Assembly (NCBI RefSeq): GCF_014643775.1
Contig: NZ_BMKC01000001.1
Coordinates: forward strand, 806,001-870,000
Direction of reading: 5' to 3'
DNA length: 64,000 nt
From: Arenimonas soli
GTDB lineage: Bacteria; Pseudomonadota; Gammaproteobacteria; Xanthomonadales; Xanthomonadaceae
In this document: positions 9,357 through 18,949 of the stretch, piece after piece
How positions within the stretch are numbered: position 1 is the stretch's first letter
Layout of the letters: each line of letters opens with the position of its first letter
Made by a program: the position numbers and the translations under genes
The notes under the pieces: generated by a model
What the model was told of the DNA's origin: nothing
The model's database searches: none
What the model saw: only the letters and a program-made list of their open reading frames with translations

Positions 9357-9384
9357 ATTGTCGTTGGTAATGCAGGTGGGACAA
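9357..9384 (-). promoter_or_regulatory. predicted promoter/operator of the pirin cluster
   Basis: On the minus strand TTGTCC (9384-9379) and GACAAT (9362-9357) are 16 bp apart and 28 bp upstream of the DoxX remnant start. The same bases form a dyad, TTGTC (9358-9362) with GACAA (9380-9384). The -35 contains TTGTCCC, the half-site found at the LysR gene promoter, suggesting common control. Confidence 0.4.
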
Positions 9385-9521
9385 AGACGCCGAATGGAAA
9401 CCTATCGTTGCACCAGCGTCACCACCTTCCGGCCCATGCCGGCGCCTTCGCGCCTGCCTAGACTGCGTCCCGAAATCCATTCCCGTGGCCATGTCCGGGC
9501 CGTCCGGACCAGGATCCTCCC

Positions 9522-10985
9522 ATGCGCCGGATTAGTCTCGCCCTCGTTTTCCTCCTTTGCTTGCCGGCGTTGCCGGCGCTGGCCGCCGACGCCCTGGGTG
9601 TGTTGGCGCCGGTGCTTGAGGATGGCCGGGTGCGCGAACGCCCCGACCCCGCCGGCCGCGCCGTGCCGGTGGTCTCGCGGGTGCAGGACGGGGAAGTGCA
9701 TGCCGCCGTGCAGCGCGAGGCGCGCGAGGGATTCACCGCGCGAATGCTCGAGCTCGATGCGCTGGCGCGCGGGCTGGCGGCGCCGTCGCGCCGGGAGCCA
9801 ACGTGGCTGTATCTGTCGCCCGAAGACGGCGGTTTCGCGCGCCATGGTTTCTGGCTGCTCGAAGAAGGCGGCGAGCGCTACGTGGACGCGCCCTACATCG
9901 ACCTGGTGGTGGACGCGGACAGCCTGGCCGACGGCGGCTTCGAGGAGGTCTTCGCGCACGAGATGGGGCATGTATTCCTGCGCCGGCTGCTGCCGTCGCT
10001 GCCGGCGGGCTATTCGCGCGCGCCGCACCATGCCTTCAGCCTCACCGATTACCCGACCGCGTTCGACGAGGGCTTCGCCATCCACTTCCAGCTGCTTGCG
10101 CGCCGGCTGACCGCGAACGCCCGGCTGCAGGCGATCGACCACGGCTTCGACACCCGGCCTTTCCTGCCCTGGTGGCTCAGCCATCGCGACCGCAGCCTGC
10201 GCATCCAGGGCGTTCGCGCGAACCTGTTCGTGCAGGCACAGCGCCCGATGCAGGGCGTCGCCGACGTGCTGGCCGCCGAGCAGCTGAGCCCGGAGTTCGA
10301 CGCCACGCGCCTGCGCAACGGCCAGCAGATGCTCAGTTCGGAAGGCGTGGTCGCGACGCTGTTCCACCGCTGGATCGGTGAAGCCCCGGCCGATGGCCTG
10401 GCGGCGGCCTACCGGCCCTGGTTCGAGGCCATGGCCGCGATGCAGGCCAGGCCGCTGCAGGCGGACTCGCCGCTGCCGGTGCTGCTGCTGCGTGAACTCC
10501 ACGCCCGCGACGCCGCGGCAGGTCGGCACGCCATCGGCATCTTCATCGATACAACCTACGGGGCGACCGTGGATCCGGCACTTCCGCGCCAGGCGGGTGA
10601 ACTGGCCCTGGCCGGGGCGACCGGCGATATCGAAGCCTACGTCAGCCGCCTGAAGCCGGCGCGCGATGCGCTGGCGGCGGCACGTGAATCCGCGCTGTCC
10701 GATCCGTCCCGCCTGGATGCTGCCCTGGGCCCCGGCCTGTGGCTGCTGGCCGATGGCGAACAGGGCACCGCGGTGAACCTCAACAGCGCCGAAGCGGCGC
10801 AGCTGTCGGCGCTGGGGCTGTCCGACCAGGCCGTCTCGCAGCTGCTGGCAAGCCGGCGATCCGGGGCTGCCTTTGCCGGTATCGAGGACGCCGTGGCGCG
10901 TGCCGGCCTGGATGCCCGGACCGCAGCGCGCATGAAGGCGCAGGCGGCGGCCATGGCGTCGGCGGGACCTTATCCGCGCCGCTGA
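9522..10985 (+). CDS. secreted zinc metalloprotease-like protein with C-terminal helix-hairpin-helix region
   Basis: The 487-aa exported protein has a signal peptide cut near ALA-21. A gluzincin-type zinc site is seen: HEMGH at 146-150 and a downstream acidic ligand in FDEGFAIHF (E183). From about residue 417 the sequence switches to a ComEA-like helix-hairpin-helix pattern (AVNLNSAEAAQLSALGLSDQ, then AFAGIEDAVARAGLDARTAA). It is probably a periplasmic or secreted peptidase; the tail could bind DNA or simply be a structural helical repeat. No close named family is recognised. The Shine-Dalgarno sequence is poor. The gene ends 16 bp inside the convergent regulator gene. Confidence 0.75.
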   Translation: MRRISLALVFLLCLPALPALAADALGVLAPVLEDGRVRERPDPAGRAVPVVSRVQDGEVHAAVQREAREGFTARMLELDALARGLAAPSRREPTWLYLSPEDGGFARHGFWLLEEGGERYVDAPYIDLVVDADSLADGGFEEVFAHEMGHVFLRRLLPSLPAGYSRAPHHAFSLTDYPTAFDEGFAIHFQLLARRLTANARLQAIDHGFDTRPFLPWWLSHRDRSLRIQGVRANLFVQAQRPMQGVADVLAAEQLSPEFDATRLRNGQQMLSSEGVVATLFHRWIGEAPADGLAAAYRPWFEAMAAMQARPLQADSPLPVLLLRELHARDAAAGRHAIGIFIDTTYGATVDPALPRQAGELALAGATGDIEAYVSRLKPARDALAAARESALSDPSRLDAALGPGLWLLADGEQGTAVNLNSAEAAQLSALGLSDQAVSQLLASRRSGAAFAGIEDAVARAGLDARTAARMKAQAAAMASAGPYPRR

Positions 10986-11623
10986 TTTGTCGCGTGATCC
11001 GGCTCGGCTGATTCCGGCTTGCCCCGTCGCGCCGGCCGTCCGGGCGTGGGCGCCAACACGAAGGACAGGCTGAAAAGCTGGTCCTGGCCGGGTTGGCGCG
11101 GGCCCTGCAGCAGGGCCTGCAGGCGTTCAAGCAGTTCATTGGCTTCGCGCAGGCCGGCCTCGTCCAGCCAGCCGCGGCTGCGGCCGGCCCAGAGTTCTCG
11201 ATCGGGTCCGCGGGTGCGTACGCCGTCCCGGGCCAGGGCAGCGCGGAAGTCGCGGCCGGCGGCCTGAAGTTGCCGGGCGACGACGGCCTGCACGGCTTGG
11301 GCGCTTTCACCGCCAGGTTCATACGCCAGGCGCAGCGCCGTGCCGGGCCGGGTGCCGATGCGGTAGCGGCGGGCGTCCCCTTCGGTTTGCACGCGTGTGA
11401 TCAGCCCTGCGTCGGCCAGCAGTTCGAAGTGGTAGTAGAGCCCGTCCGCGGCCCGCCCGAGCTCGCCGGCGACGGTCGCCACGTCGGCTTCCCCGTCGAG
11501 GGCGGCCAGGGTGTCGACGATGTCCTGGCGCACCGGGCTGGCCAGCAGGCCGATCCCGGCCGGGTCGGCCACGTCCTGGTAGCGGCGCTTCCGGGGCGGA
11601 CGGGGGAGTGGGGACCGTGCCAT
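10970..11623 (-). CDS. winged-helix (ArsR-like) transcriptional regulator
   Basis: The 217-aa protein starts at ATG 11623 (MARSPLPRPP); the frame is open further upstream but without conserved sequence. A basic N-terminus is followed by an ArsR-type winged helix: LLASPVRQDIVDTLAALDGE, then the recognition region RAADGLYYHFELLADAGLIT at about 58-77 and a wing, GDARRYRIG. The C-terminal half is helical and variable and may bind a ligand or another subunit. It is divergent from the retropepsin-like lipoprotein gene, and a perfect dyad (11640-11665) in the gap is a likely binding site. It overlaps the metalloprotease gene tail to tail. Confidence 0.75.
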   Translation of the reverse strand: MARSPLPRPPRKRRYQDVADPAGIGLLASPVRQDIVDTLAALDGEADVATVAGELGRAADGLYYHFELLADAGLITRVQTEGDARRYRIGTRPGTALRLAYEPGGESAQAVQAVVARQLQAAGRDFRAALARDGVRTRGPDRELWAGRSRGWLDEAGLREANELLERLQALLQGPRQPGQDQLFSLSFVLAPTPGRPARRGKPESAEPDHATNQRRG

Positions 11624-11639
11624 CGGTTGGCTTGCCTGT

Positions 11640-11665
11640 GTTGAAAAACAGGAGCAAATTTCAAC
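11640..11665. promoter_or_regulatory. dyad in the divergent regulator/lipoprotein promoter region
   Basis: GTTGAAA (11640-11646) and TTTCAAC (11659-11665) form a perfect 7-bp inverted repeat with a 12-bp centre, 17 bp upstream of the regulator start. Position and symmetry fit an operator for the adjacent winged-helix regulator. Confidence 0.45.
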
Positions 11666-11730
11666 GCACTTGCCGCGCCCTGGCAAGTGCCGGCCTTCGG
11701 TCCGGCCCTGTCCGAGTCCACGAGGTCGCC

Positions 11731-12729
11731 ATGAACAAGCCCAGAGCCACTGCGCGCCGTACGGTTCTTGCATGCCTGTTGATCCTGCTGCTGCAGGGCC
11801 TGGCTGGCTGCAGCCAGACCGAGATGCTTCGCCTGTATTTCGCCAACTCGGGCACCCAGGCCCGCCTCGACCAGCCCTTGCCGGTGCGTATTCCCTTCCG
11901 TGAACACCAGGGTTGGGTGGTGGTGAAGGCCAGCATCAACGGCGCGCCGCCGCTGGACTTCGTGCTCGATACCGGCGCCGGCATGCTCACCGTGCTCACC
12001 GGGCCCAAGACCGCCGCGCTGCCCTTCGACATGAGCCAGGTGCGCAGGATTGGCGGTGACGGCGTGGCGGGCATCAGCGCCGCCGTGCAGCAGGACCTGG
12101 ACATCGATTTTGGTCCGGTGACGCTGCTGGGCCAGACCGCGCTGGCGGTGCCGCTCGATACGGTGCTTTGCGATGCGTCGATCCAGGAGCCGCCGTTCCA
12201 GGGCGTGATCGGCCACGAACTCTTCCACCGCTATGTCGTGGAAATCGACCATGCACGCGGCGAAGTGGTGCTGCACGACCCGGCCACCTACCGCTACACC
12301 GGCATGGGCCACCTGGTGCCGCTGGACATCAGCAGCCGCCATGCCTACGCGAAGGCGCGGGTGCACGGCCCCGGGGGTGCGGACTACCAGGCACGCCTGC
12401 ACGTCGACAGCGGCGCCGGGATCGACCTGAGCCTGTTCCCGCAAACCCACGAGGCCATCGAAGTGCCGGCAGGCGGCGAAGAGACCGTGGCCTGTTTTGT
12501 CGGTGGCCTGGCGCGTTACCAGACGGGAAGTTCGGTGACCCTGGGGCTTGGCGACGCGCCCGGGGTGGAAACGCCGGCGCGCTATTCGCTGGGGGACGAG
12601 ATCATTGATACCGGCCAGCACGGCCGCATCGGGGCCCGCTACCTGGCGCGCTTCAACGTGGTCTACGACTTTCCCGGCGAACGCCTGTTTCTCTCGCCGC
12701 GCACGGCGGGCGAACAGGCTGCCCCCTAG
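11731..12729 (+). CDS. retropepsin-like aspartyl protease lipoprotein
   Basis: The 332-aa protein starts at ATG 11731 and carries a lipoprotein signal ending LAGC (Cys27), so it should be anchored to a membrane facing the periplasm. Two aspartyl-protease halves are seen, with active-site motifs LDFVLDTGAG (Asp80) and LHVDSGAG (Asp226). The family is usually dimeric with one motif per chain; here both are in one polypeptide. Such proteins occur widely in Proteobacteria with little functional data. A dyad and a winged-helix regulator lie directly upstream in the opposite direction, suggesting dedicated control. Confidence 0.82.
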   Translation: MNKPRATARRTVLACLLILLLQGLAGCSQTEMLRLYFANSGTQARLDQPLPVRIPFREHQGWVVVKASINGAPPLDFVLDTGAGMLTVLTGPKTAALPFDMSQVRRIGGDGVAGISAAVQQDLDIDFGPVTLLGQTALAVPLDTVLCDASIQEPPFQGVIGHELFHRYVVEIDHARGEVVLHDPATYRYTGMGHLVPLDISSRHAYAKARVHGPGGADYQARLHVDSGAGIDLSLFPQTHEAIEVPAGGEETVACFVGGLARYQTGSSVTLGLGDAPGVETPARYSLGDEIIDTGQHGRIGARYLARFNVVYDFPGERLFLSPRTAGEQAAP

Positions 12730-12739
12730 CCGATGGCCA

Positions 12740-13624
12740 TCAGCGCAGCAGCAGCACCGGCAGCAGGCAGCTGCGCAGGACCTGGGTGGTGGTGCTGCCC
12801 AGGATCAGGTTGCGGATGCGCGAGTGGCCATAGGCGCCCATCACCAGCAGGTCGCTGCCGCGTGCCTTGCTGACCTCGGCGATTACCGCGTCGGCGGCGC
12901 CGGCCTGGAACAACGCCCCGGGGCTGAAGCCTGCCCCGCGCAGCGCCGCCAGCGCCCAGTCCATGTGTTCTTGCGCTTCCGGACTGGCTTCGCCGGCGGT
13001 GAGCACGTCGCAGGCCAGGCCCTGCAGCAGCGGGCTGGCGCAGACCATTTCGACGCAGCGGCGGGTGGTGGCGCTGCCGTCGTAGGCGATCAGGAAACGC
13101 GCGGGCGGCTTGAACGCCCGCGAGGCCACCAGTACCGGCCGGTGCACCGAACGCAGCACGCGTTCGAGATTGCTGCCCAGGTGGCCGCTGGCGAAGTCGG
13201 CGTGTTCACCGCGCTTGCCGAGCACGAACAGGCGCACGCCGGCTTCAAGTTCGAGCAGGGTGTCGACCAGCGAACCCTGGCGCTGCCGGGCCTGGGACGC
13301 CAGGCCGAAGCCCTTTTGCACGCGATCGCGCGCCTGGTCGAGCAGCAGGCGGCCGCGGGCCTGGTCGACGCGGCCGCGCTGTTCGTCCAGGTCGGCCAGT
13401 TCCTGCAGCAGGTTTTCCTGTGCGCCCAAGGACAGGCTGCCGCTGAGGTTGGTGCCGGCGGCGGCGCCGTGGCGGCGGTCGATCACGTGCATCAGTTCCA
13501 GTGGGGCTTGAAGCCGGGACGCGGCCCAGCCGGCGTGGTCGGCGACGGAGTCGGCATACACCGACGGGTCGAGCGCGGCCAGGACCTCGCCGTCGGCGTG
13601 GATGAGCGGGCGGGTGTCGTTCAT
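12740..13624 (-). CDS. universal stress protein, tandem UspA domains
   Basis: The 294-aa cytoplasmic protein has two Usp domains (about 10-145 and 155-294). The second keeps the ATP-binding loop pattern Gx2Gx9G(S/T) in MGAYGHSRIRNLILGSTTTQ. The first has a partly altered loop (LGKRGEHADFASGHLGSNLE) and may not bind ATP. It lies 15 bp downstream of a SulP transporter on the same strand, a pairing seen in other bacteria where the Usp may regulate the transporter or anion stress response. Confidence 0.9.
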   Translation of the reverse strand: MNDTRPLIHADGEVLAALDPSVYADSVADHAGWAASRLQAPLELMHVIDRRHGAAAGTNLSGSLSLGAQENLLQELADLDEQRGRVDQARGRLLLDQARDRVQKGFGLASQARQRQGSLVDTLLELEAGVRLFVLGKRGEHADFASGHLGSNLERVLRSVHRPVLVASRAFKPPARFLIAYDGSATTRRCVEMVCASPLLQGLACDVLTAGEASPEAQEHMDWALAALRGAGFSPGALFQAGAADAVIAEVSKARGSDLLVMGAYGHSRIRNLILGSTTTQVLRSCLLPVLLLR

Positions 13625-13639
13625 GGCCAGGTGTCTCCC

Positions 13640-15118
13640 TTAGTGGCCCATCAGCCGTTCGACGGCGTCGGGCTTGTCGTGCAGGCCTAGCTTGTCCACG
13701 ATCGTGGCGCTGGCTTGATTCATGCCGATGATCTCGACCACGGTACCTTCGCGGCGGAACTTGAGCACCACCTTGTCCAGCGCGCCGACCGCCGTGAGGT
13801 CCCAGAAGTGCGCGCGGCTGACGTCGATGCTGACGTGCGCCAATACTTCCCTGAAGTCGAAGCCGGCGATGAAGCTGTCGGCCGAGGCGAAGAACACCTG
13901 GCCGGTGACCACGTAGTCGCGGCGGTCGCCGTCGGCGGAAAGCGTGGAGCCCACGTGCAGCACGCGCCCGACCTTGCGCGCGAAGAACAGCGCCGAAAGC
14001 AGCACGCCGGCGCCGACGCCCTTGGCCAGGTCGTGGGTGGCGACGGTGACCACGACGGTGGTGATCATCACCAGGCTGGAACTCCCGGGATGCTCGCGCA
14101 GGTTGCGGATCGAGCCCCAGTTGAAGGTGCCGATCGAGACCATGATCATCACCGCCACCAGCGCCGCCATCGGGATCTGCTTCACCCAGGGGCCGGCGAA
14201 CACCACCAGCACGAGCAGCACGACGCCGGCCACCAGGGCCGAGAGGCGACCGCGGCCGCCGGACTTCACGTTGATCACCGACTGGCCGATCATCGCGCAG
14301 CCGGCCATGCCGCCGACCAGGCCCGAGGCGATGTTGGCCACGCCCTGGCCCGCGGCTTCGCGGTTCTTGTTGCTGGGGGTGTCGGTCAGGTCATCGACGA
14401 TGGCCGCGGTGAGCAGCGACTCGAGCAGGCCGACCACGGCCAGCGTCGCCGACACCGGCAGGATGATCCACAGCGTTTCCAGCGTCAGCGGCACCTGCGG
14501 GAACAGGAACACCGGCAGGCTGTCGGGCAGTTCGCCCATGTCGCCGACCGTGCGCACGTCCCAGCCGAACCACACCGCAAGCCCGGTAAGCAGCACGATG
14601 CAGATCAGCGGCGAGGGCACGACCTTGGTGAGATAGGGCAGGCCGTAGATGATCACCAGGCCGGCGACGACCAGGGCATACACCAGCCACGGCACGCCGA
14701 TCAGTTCGGGCAGCTGGGCCATGAAGATAAGGATGGCCAGCGCATTGACGAAGCCGGTGATCACCGAGCGCGACACGAAGCGCATCAGGCTGCCCAGCTT
14801 GAACACGCCCGCCACGATCTGCAGCACGCCTGTCAGCAGGGTAGCCGCCAGCAGGTATTGCAGGCCATGGTCGGCGACCAGGTCCACCATCACCAGCGCC
14901 ATGGCGCCGGTGGCGGCCGAGATCATGCCCGGCCGGCCGCCGGTGAAGGCGATCACCACCGCGATGCAGAACGAGGCGTACAGGCCGACCTTGGGATCGA
15001 CGCCGGCGATGATGGAAAAGGCGATGGCCTCGGGGATCAGGGCCAGGGCCACGACCAGGCCGGCGAGCACGTCGCCCTTGACGTTGGCGAACCAGTCGCC
15101 GCGAAAATTCTTGAACAT
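13640..15118 (-). CDS. SulP-family anion transporter with STAS domain
   Basis: The 492-aa inner-membrane transporter is started at ATG 15118 ([16 protein letters not shown]) because an upstream ATG at 15154 precedes a hairpin and has no ribosome site. The family signature region [20 protein letters not shown] is at about 19-38, followed by 10-12 membrane helices. A short STAS domain closes the protein ([20 protein letters not shown]). It is the first gene of a pair with the universal stress protein. SulP members carry sulfate, bicarbonate or other oxyanions; the substrate cannot be told from sequence. Confidence 0.88.
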   Translation of the reverse strand: MFKNFRGDWFANVKGDVLAGLVVALALIPEAIAFSIIAGVDPKVGLYASFCIAVVIAFTGGRPGMISAATGAMALVMVDLVADHGLQYLLAATLLTGVLQIVAGVFKLGSLMRFVSRSVITGFVNALAILIFMAQLPELIGVPWLVYALVVAGLVIIYGLPYLTKVVPSPLICIVLLTGLAVWFGWDVRTVGDMGELPDSLPVFLFPQVPLTLETLWIILPVSATLAVVGLLESLLTAAIVDDLTDTPSNKNREAAGQGVANIASGLVGGMAGCAMIGQSVINVKSGGRGRLSALVAGVVLLVLVVFAGPWVKQIPMAALVAVMIMVSIGTFNWGSIRNLREHPGSSSLVMITTVVVTVATHDLAKGVGAGVLLSALFFARKVGRVLHVGSTLSADGDRRDYVVTGQVFFASADSFIAGFDFREVLAHVSIDVSRAHFWDLTAVGALDKVVLKFRREGTVVEIIGMNQASATIVDKLGLHDKPDAVERLMGH

Positions 15119-15132
15119 GAAGTCTGCGTCCG

Positions 15133-15153
15133 ACCCGGCCGGGAGCCGGGTCA
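15133..15153 (-). other. hairpin in the 5' leader of the SulP gene
   Basis: GACCCGGC (15133-15140) and GCCGGGTC (15146-15153) form a perfect 8-bp stem with a 5-base loop 15 bases before the chosen start. It may influence translation, but it could also be chance in this GC-rich sequence. Confidence 0.3.
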
Positions 15154-15332
15154 TGGAAGAAGGGAATGGGCGGGGGCGCCGCGACGCGCGGCCACCGGGA
15201 TCGCCCGACGCGAGGCGCCGGGCCTAGGGTGGCGTCAGGAGAGGCAGGGTCGGGCTCATCGGGCGGGAAGTATACCCGCGGCGCCGGTCCGGCACATGCC
15301 GTACCTGCGTGCCGGCGCGCACACCGACGGGG

Positions 15333-16112
15333 TCAATAGGGGAACAGCACGACATAGCTCGTCGCGAGCTGTGCGGCCAGCAGGCTCAGGACCAGGTCCA
15401 TCGCGACGATGGCCAGGCCCCGGAACACGCTCGAAAGCCAGCCGCGGGAATAGACCCGCCGCACCCCGATGACCGCCCACGCCAGCAACATCAGCACGAC
15501 CGTGGCCAGGATGCCGTTGAACACCGCGGTGGCCATGGCCGGCGGGGAGAAAGCCAGCAAGGGCGAGGCCAGCGAAAACAGCACGAAATCCGCCGTGGTG
15601 TAGTGCAGGGAGAAGACCATGTGCTCGCCCACGGGCCGCCGGTTGCCCCACATCAGCAGCGCCATCCACAGGCCCATCGGAATCACGAACAGGAACTTGA
15701 GCACGGAGGTCAGGTCGCTCATCCGGTCGGAAGCGGCAGGGTCGGCGAAGATCGCCTTGACCTGGGGCGGTACCGCGGCATCCGGCGCGGCCTGCATCTG
15801 CGAGGCGTTGAGCGCGAAGTAGGGGTCCCAAGCCAGGAAAAAGTACACGCCCGAAGCCACCAGGAACAAACGCAGGGGTGGCATGTAGCGCTGCCACTGG
15901 TAGTCCAGGTAAGCCCGGGTCAGCAGCCCTGGCCGGAAAATGCCCACGAGGCTGCGCCAGAGGCGTGAGTCGGCGTCGGTGAGGGCTTCGCGGGCCTCCC
16001 CGGCCAGCCTGCGCAGGCTGAAATCGCCCGCCCTGGGCTGTCGCTGGCCACACGCGGCGCACCAGTCCCCTTCCGCCGGCCGTCCACAGCTGGAGCAAGC
16101 TCGTGCTGGCAT
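15333..16112 (-). CDS. DUF3667-type membrane protein with N-terminal zinc ribbon
   Basis: The 259-aa protein begins with a small zinc ribbon (Cys6-Cys9 and Cys18-Cys21, ending CAACGQRQ), then a linker with DFSLRRLAGEAREALTDADS. About five membrane helices follow, starting at MPPLRLFLVASGVYFFLAW. This is the arrangement of DUF3667 proteins, whose function is unknown. The gene is monocistronic and divergent from the Yip1/MacAB cluster, with a 188-bp gap that shows no clear promoter. Confidence 0.82.
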   Translation of the reverse strand: MPARACSSCGRPAEGDWCAACGQRQPRAGDFSLRRLAGEAREALTDADSRLWRSLVGIFRPGLLTRAYLDYQWQRYMPPLRLFLVASGVYFFLAWDPYFALNASQMQAAPDAAVPPQVKAIFADPAASDRMSDLTSVLKFLFVIPMGLWMALLMWGNRRPVGEHMVFSLHYTTADFVLFSLASPLLAFSPPAMATAVFNGILATVVLMLLAWAVIGVRRVYSRGWLSSVFRGLAIVAMDLVLSLLAAQLATSYVVLFPY

Positions 16113-16300
16113 CGCGCCTCCCCGTCGCTGCCGGCAGTCTATCCCAGCCTCCCTGTCACGTTTTGCTTCGTCGTCGCGTCTGGGGTTTTATCCCCGCCGG
16201 AGGGGCTTTCGTCCCATTCCCGGCCAACGGGGCCGGCAATCGCCTACCATTCACGCTGCGATTCAAGGGGAGTCGCGGTCACACCAGCCAGGAGCCTTGC

Positions 16301-16990
16301 ATGTCCCACCTGATCAACATCTTCCTCGAGCCGGCCAAGGTATTCGCCGACCTGCGCGAAAAGCCCACCTTCTGGGTGCCGTTGCTGCTGATGGCGGTGC
16401 TAACGGCGGTCTCCACCCTGCTGTACTTCATGACCGTCGACCCGGCCTGGTTCGCCGAGCACCAGTCGGCGCAGGTGCTGCTGCAGAACCCGGAAATGAC
16501 CAGCGCGGAGCTGGCCCAGATGCAGTCCTTCATGCCCGGTGCCCGCACCATGGGCTGGATCGCGGCCGCCGGCGCCCTGTTTGTCATCGCCATCGTGTTC
16601 CTGGTCTACGCGGTGTACTACCTGCTGGCCGGCAAGATCACCGGGCAGGCGGTGGGTTTCCGCCACGGCCTGGCCCTGGTCAGCTGGTCGACCATGCCGA
16701 TGGTGCTCGGCAGCCTGGTGGTCATCGGCGCCGTGCTGACCAGTTCCCCGCAGACGCCGCTCGAAAGCATGCAGCTGACCAACATCGACCCTTTGCTGGT
16801 GCAGCTGCCGATGGACCATGACTGGTCCATGCTGGCCAAGAGCTTCAGCCTGCTCAACTTCTGGGTCTGGTTCCTGGCCGCGCTGGGCTGGAAGACCTGG
16901 TTCCGCACTGGCTGGGGCCAGGCGCTGGTCGTGGTTCTGCTGCCTTCGATCGTCATCTACGGGGTAATGGCCCTGTTCGCGATCCTCTGA
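16301..16990 (+). CDS. Yip1-family integral membrane protein
   Basis: The 229-aa protein starts at ATG 16301 with AGGAG seven bases upstream. The opening MSHLINIFLEPAKVFADLRE is the typical soluble start of bacterial Yip1 proteins, followed by about five membrane helices. It lies 24 bp before a MacA-like adaptor and reads into an ABC exporter, an arrangement seen in other Xanthomonadaceae. It may help assemble or position the exporter; the biochemical role is unknown. Confidence 0.82.
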   Translation: MSHLINIFLEPAKVFADLREKPTFWVPLLLMAVLTAVSTLLYFMTVDPAWFAEHQSAQVLLQNPEMTSAELAQMQSFMPGARTMGWIAAAGALFVIAIVFLVYAVYYLLAGKITGQAVGFRHGLALVSWSTMPMVLGSLVVIGAVLTSSPQTPLESMQLTNIDPLLVQLPMDHDWSMLAKSFSLLNFWVWFLAALGWKTWFRTGWGQALVVVLLPSIVIYGVMALFAIL

Positions 16991-17014
16991 TTCGATTCCT
17001 GGAAACCTGTCCTG

Positions 17015-18256
17015 ATGAAGCTCAACAAGAAGTGGCTGATTGGCGGCGCGATCCTTGCCGTGATGGCCCTGCTGCTGGTGGTCAAGTCGCTGCGCGGCGA
17101 GTCCCGGACCGAGGTCGAGGTGGTGCTGGCGTCCGAACAGGACATCCGCCCTTCGATCCTGGCCTCGGGCCTGCTGGCCTACCTGGACGAGGTCAACCTG
17201 ACCGCCGAGCTGGTGGCCAAGGTCGAGGAAATCCTGGTCAAGGAAGGCGACCAGGTGGAGAAGGGCCAGCTGCTGCTGCGCCTTGACCCCGAGACCTACC
17301 GCAACGCCATCGAACGCGAGCAGGCCAGCCAGCGCCAGGGCCAGATCAGCATCGAGCGCCAGCGGCTGGCGCTGGCGCTGGCCGAAACCCGGCTCAAGCG
17401 GGGCGAGGAGCTGCTGGGCAGGCAGATGATCGGCCAGGCCGATTTCGACGACCTGCGCAACGCCCGCGACCTGGCCCGGGTCGAGCTTCGCAGCACCCAG
17501 GAATCACTGCGCCGGGCCGAAGCCATCCTCAGCGAGGCCCGCGAGCAGCTGCAGAAGACCGACATCCGCGCCCCGATCGCGGGCACCATCGTGGCCCTGC
17601 CGATCAAGGTCGGCGAAACCGCGATCCCGTCCACCATGTCCCTGGCCGGCGCCAGCCTGATGAAGATCGCCGATACCTCGGCGATCCAGGCCGAACTGAA
17701 GGTCGACGAGGCCGACATCGCCCGCATCCGCCTGGGCCAGCAGGCCGAAGTGGTCGCGGCCGCGCACCAGGACACGCCGCTGCAGGGCACGGTCGCGCAG
17801 ATCGCGCTGGCGCCGAGCCTGGAACCGGGCAGCCAGGGCCGGTCCTACCAGGTGGACGTGCTGCTGGACGTGCCCGAGGACCTGGGCCTGCGGTCGGGCA
17901 TGAGCGCGCGCGCCGACATCTTCCTGGGCGACGGCGGCAAGACCCTGGCGGTGCCGGTGGAAGCCGTGGTCACCGAGGAGTCCGAGGACGGGCAGGTGAA
18001 GCGTTTCGTCTGGATCGACCGCGACGGCAGCGCCCGCAAGGTCGAAGTTGAAACCGGCCTGTCGGACGACCGCTGGGAAGCGGTTGCTTCCGGCCTGGAA
18101 GCCGGCGACCGGGTCATCGTCGGCCCGGCCAAGACCCTGCGCATCCTGCGCGACGGCGCCGCCATCGACGCCGAGCTGCGCGACGGCAAGGCCAAGGCCA
18201 AGGCCAAGGCCGACGCGGAAGACGACGAAGACGAGGACGGGGACGCTTCCGAATGA
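17015..18256 (+). CDS. MacA-like periplasmic adaptor of an ABC exporter
   Basis: The 413-aa adaptor is anchored by an N-terminal helix (residues 6-23). It has the HlyD half-barrel ([20 protein letters not shown], about 65-84), a long coiled-coil hairpin (about 95-180), the returning half [20 protein letters not shown] and a C-terminal barrel. The last 25 residues are unusual: an Ala-Lys repeat then an acidic run ([19 protein letters not shown]). It overlaps the ATPase gene by 4 bp, so it forms a tripartite exporter with the next two proteins, probably for a peptide, antibiotic or lipid-like molecule. Confidence 0.9.
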   Translation: MKLNKKWLIGGAILAVMALLLVVKSLRGESRTEVEVVLASEQDIRPSILASGLLAYLDEVNLTAELVAKVEEILVKEGDQVEKGQLLLRLDPETYRNAIEREQASQRQGQISIERQRLALALAETRLKRGEELLGRQMIGQADFDDLRNARDLARVELRSTQESLRRAEAILSEAREQLQKTDIRAPIAGTIVALPIKVGETAIPSTMSLAGASLMKIADTSAIQAELKVDEADIARIRLGQQAEVVAAAHQDTPLQGTVAQIALAPSLEPGSQGRSYQVDVLLDVPEDLGLRSGMSARADIFLGDGGKTLAVPVEAVVTEESEDGQVKRFVWIDRDGSARKVEVETGLSDDRWEAVASGLEAGDRVIVGPAKTLRILRDGAAIDAELRDGKAKAKAKADAEDDEDEDGDASE

Positions 18257-18948
18257 TCCGCCTCACCGGCATCGTCAAGCGTTACATGATGGGCGAGGAA
18301 GAGGTGCTGGCGCTAAACGGCGTCGACCTGTTCGTCGGTTCCAATGAATACGTGGCGCTCATCGGCCCCTCGGGCTCGGGCAAGTCCACGCTGATGAACC
18401 TCATCGGCTGCCTGGATTCGCCTTCGGAAGGCACCTACGAGCTCAACGGCCGCGACACCTCGACCCTCAACGACAACGAGCTGGCGCAGGTGCGCAACAA
18501 GGAAATCGGCTTCGTGTTCCAGTCCTTCCACCTGCTGCCGCGCATGACCGTGCTCGAGAACGTGATGCAGCCCCTGGTGTACCGGGGCATGCCGCGCGCC
18601 GAGCGCAAGGTGCTGGCGACCCGGGCCCTGGAACAGGTGGGCCTGGGCAGCCGCATGGGCCACCGCCCGAACCAGCTTTCCGGCGGCCAGCGCCAGCGCG
18701 TCGCCGTGGCCCGGGCCCTGGTCGGGCGGCCCTCGATCCTGCTGGCCGACGAACCCACCGGCAATCTCGATTCAAAAACGTCGGCCGAGATCATGGCCCT
18801 GTTCGACGAACTGCACCGCGCCGGCCAGACCGTCGTGGTGGTGACCCACGAACCCGACATCGCCGCGCATTGCCGCCGCACCATCCGCGTCTCCGACGGC
18901 AAGATCGTCGAGGACACCGTCAATCCCTCGCCCGCGCAGGTGGCCTGA
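18253..18948 (+). CDS. ABC transporter ATPase, MacB/LolD-type
   Basis: The 231-aa ATPase has Walker [16 protein letters not shown] (about 37-51), the signature [15 protein letters not shown] and Walker [13 protein letters not shown]. It starts within the adaptor gene (ATGA overlap) and is followed one base after its stop by the permease gene, so the three proteins form one complex. Mechanotransmission-type ABC exporters of this class move substrates from the periplasm out rather than across the inner membrane. Confidence 0.95.
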   Translation: MIRLTGIVKRYMMGEEEVLALNGVDLFVGSNEYVALIGPSGSGKSTLMNLIGCLDSPSEGTYELNGRDTSTLNDNELAQVRNKEIGFVFQSFHLLPRMTVLENVMQPLVYRGMPRAERKVLATRALEQVGLGSRMGHRPNQLSGGQRQRVAVARALVGRPSILLADEPTGNLDSKTSAEIMALFDELHRAGQTVVVVTHEPDIAAHCRRTIRVSDGKIVEDTVNPSPAQVA

Positions 18949-18949
18949 C

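Noticed and set aside
18197-18214. AAGGCC tandem repeat in the adaptor gene
   Set aside because: A short in-frame Lys-Ala codon repeat inside a coding tail, not a CRISPR or regulatory repeat.
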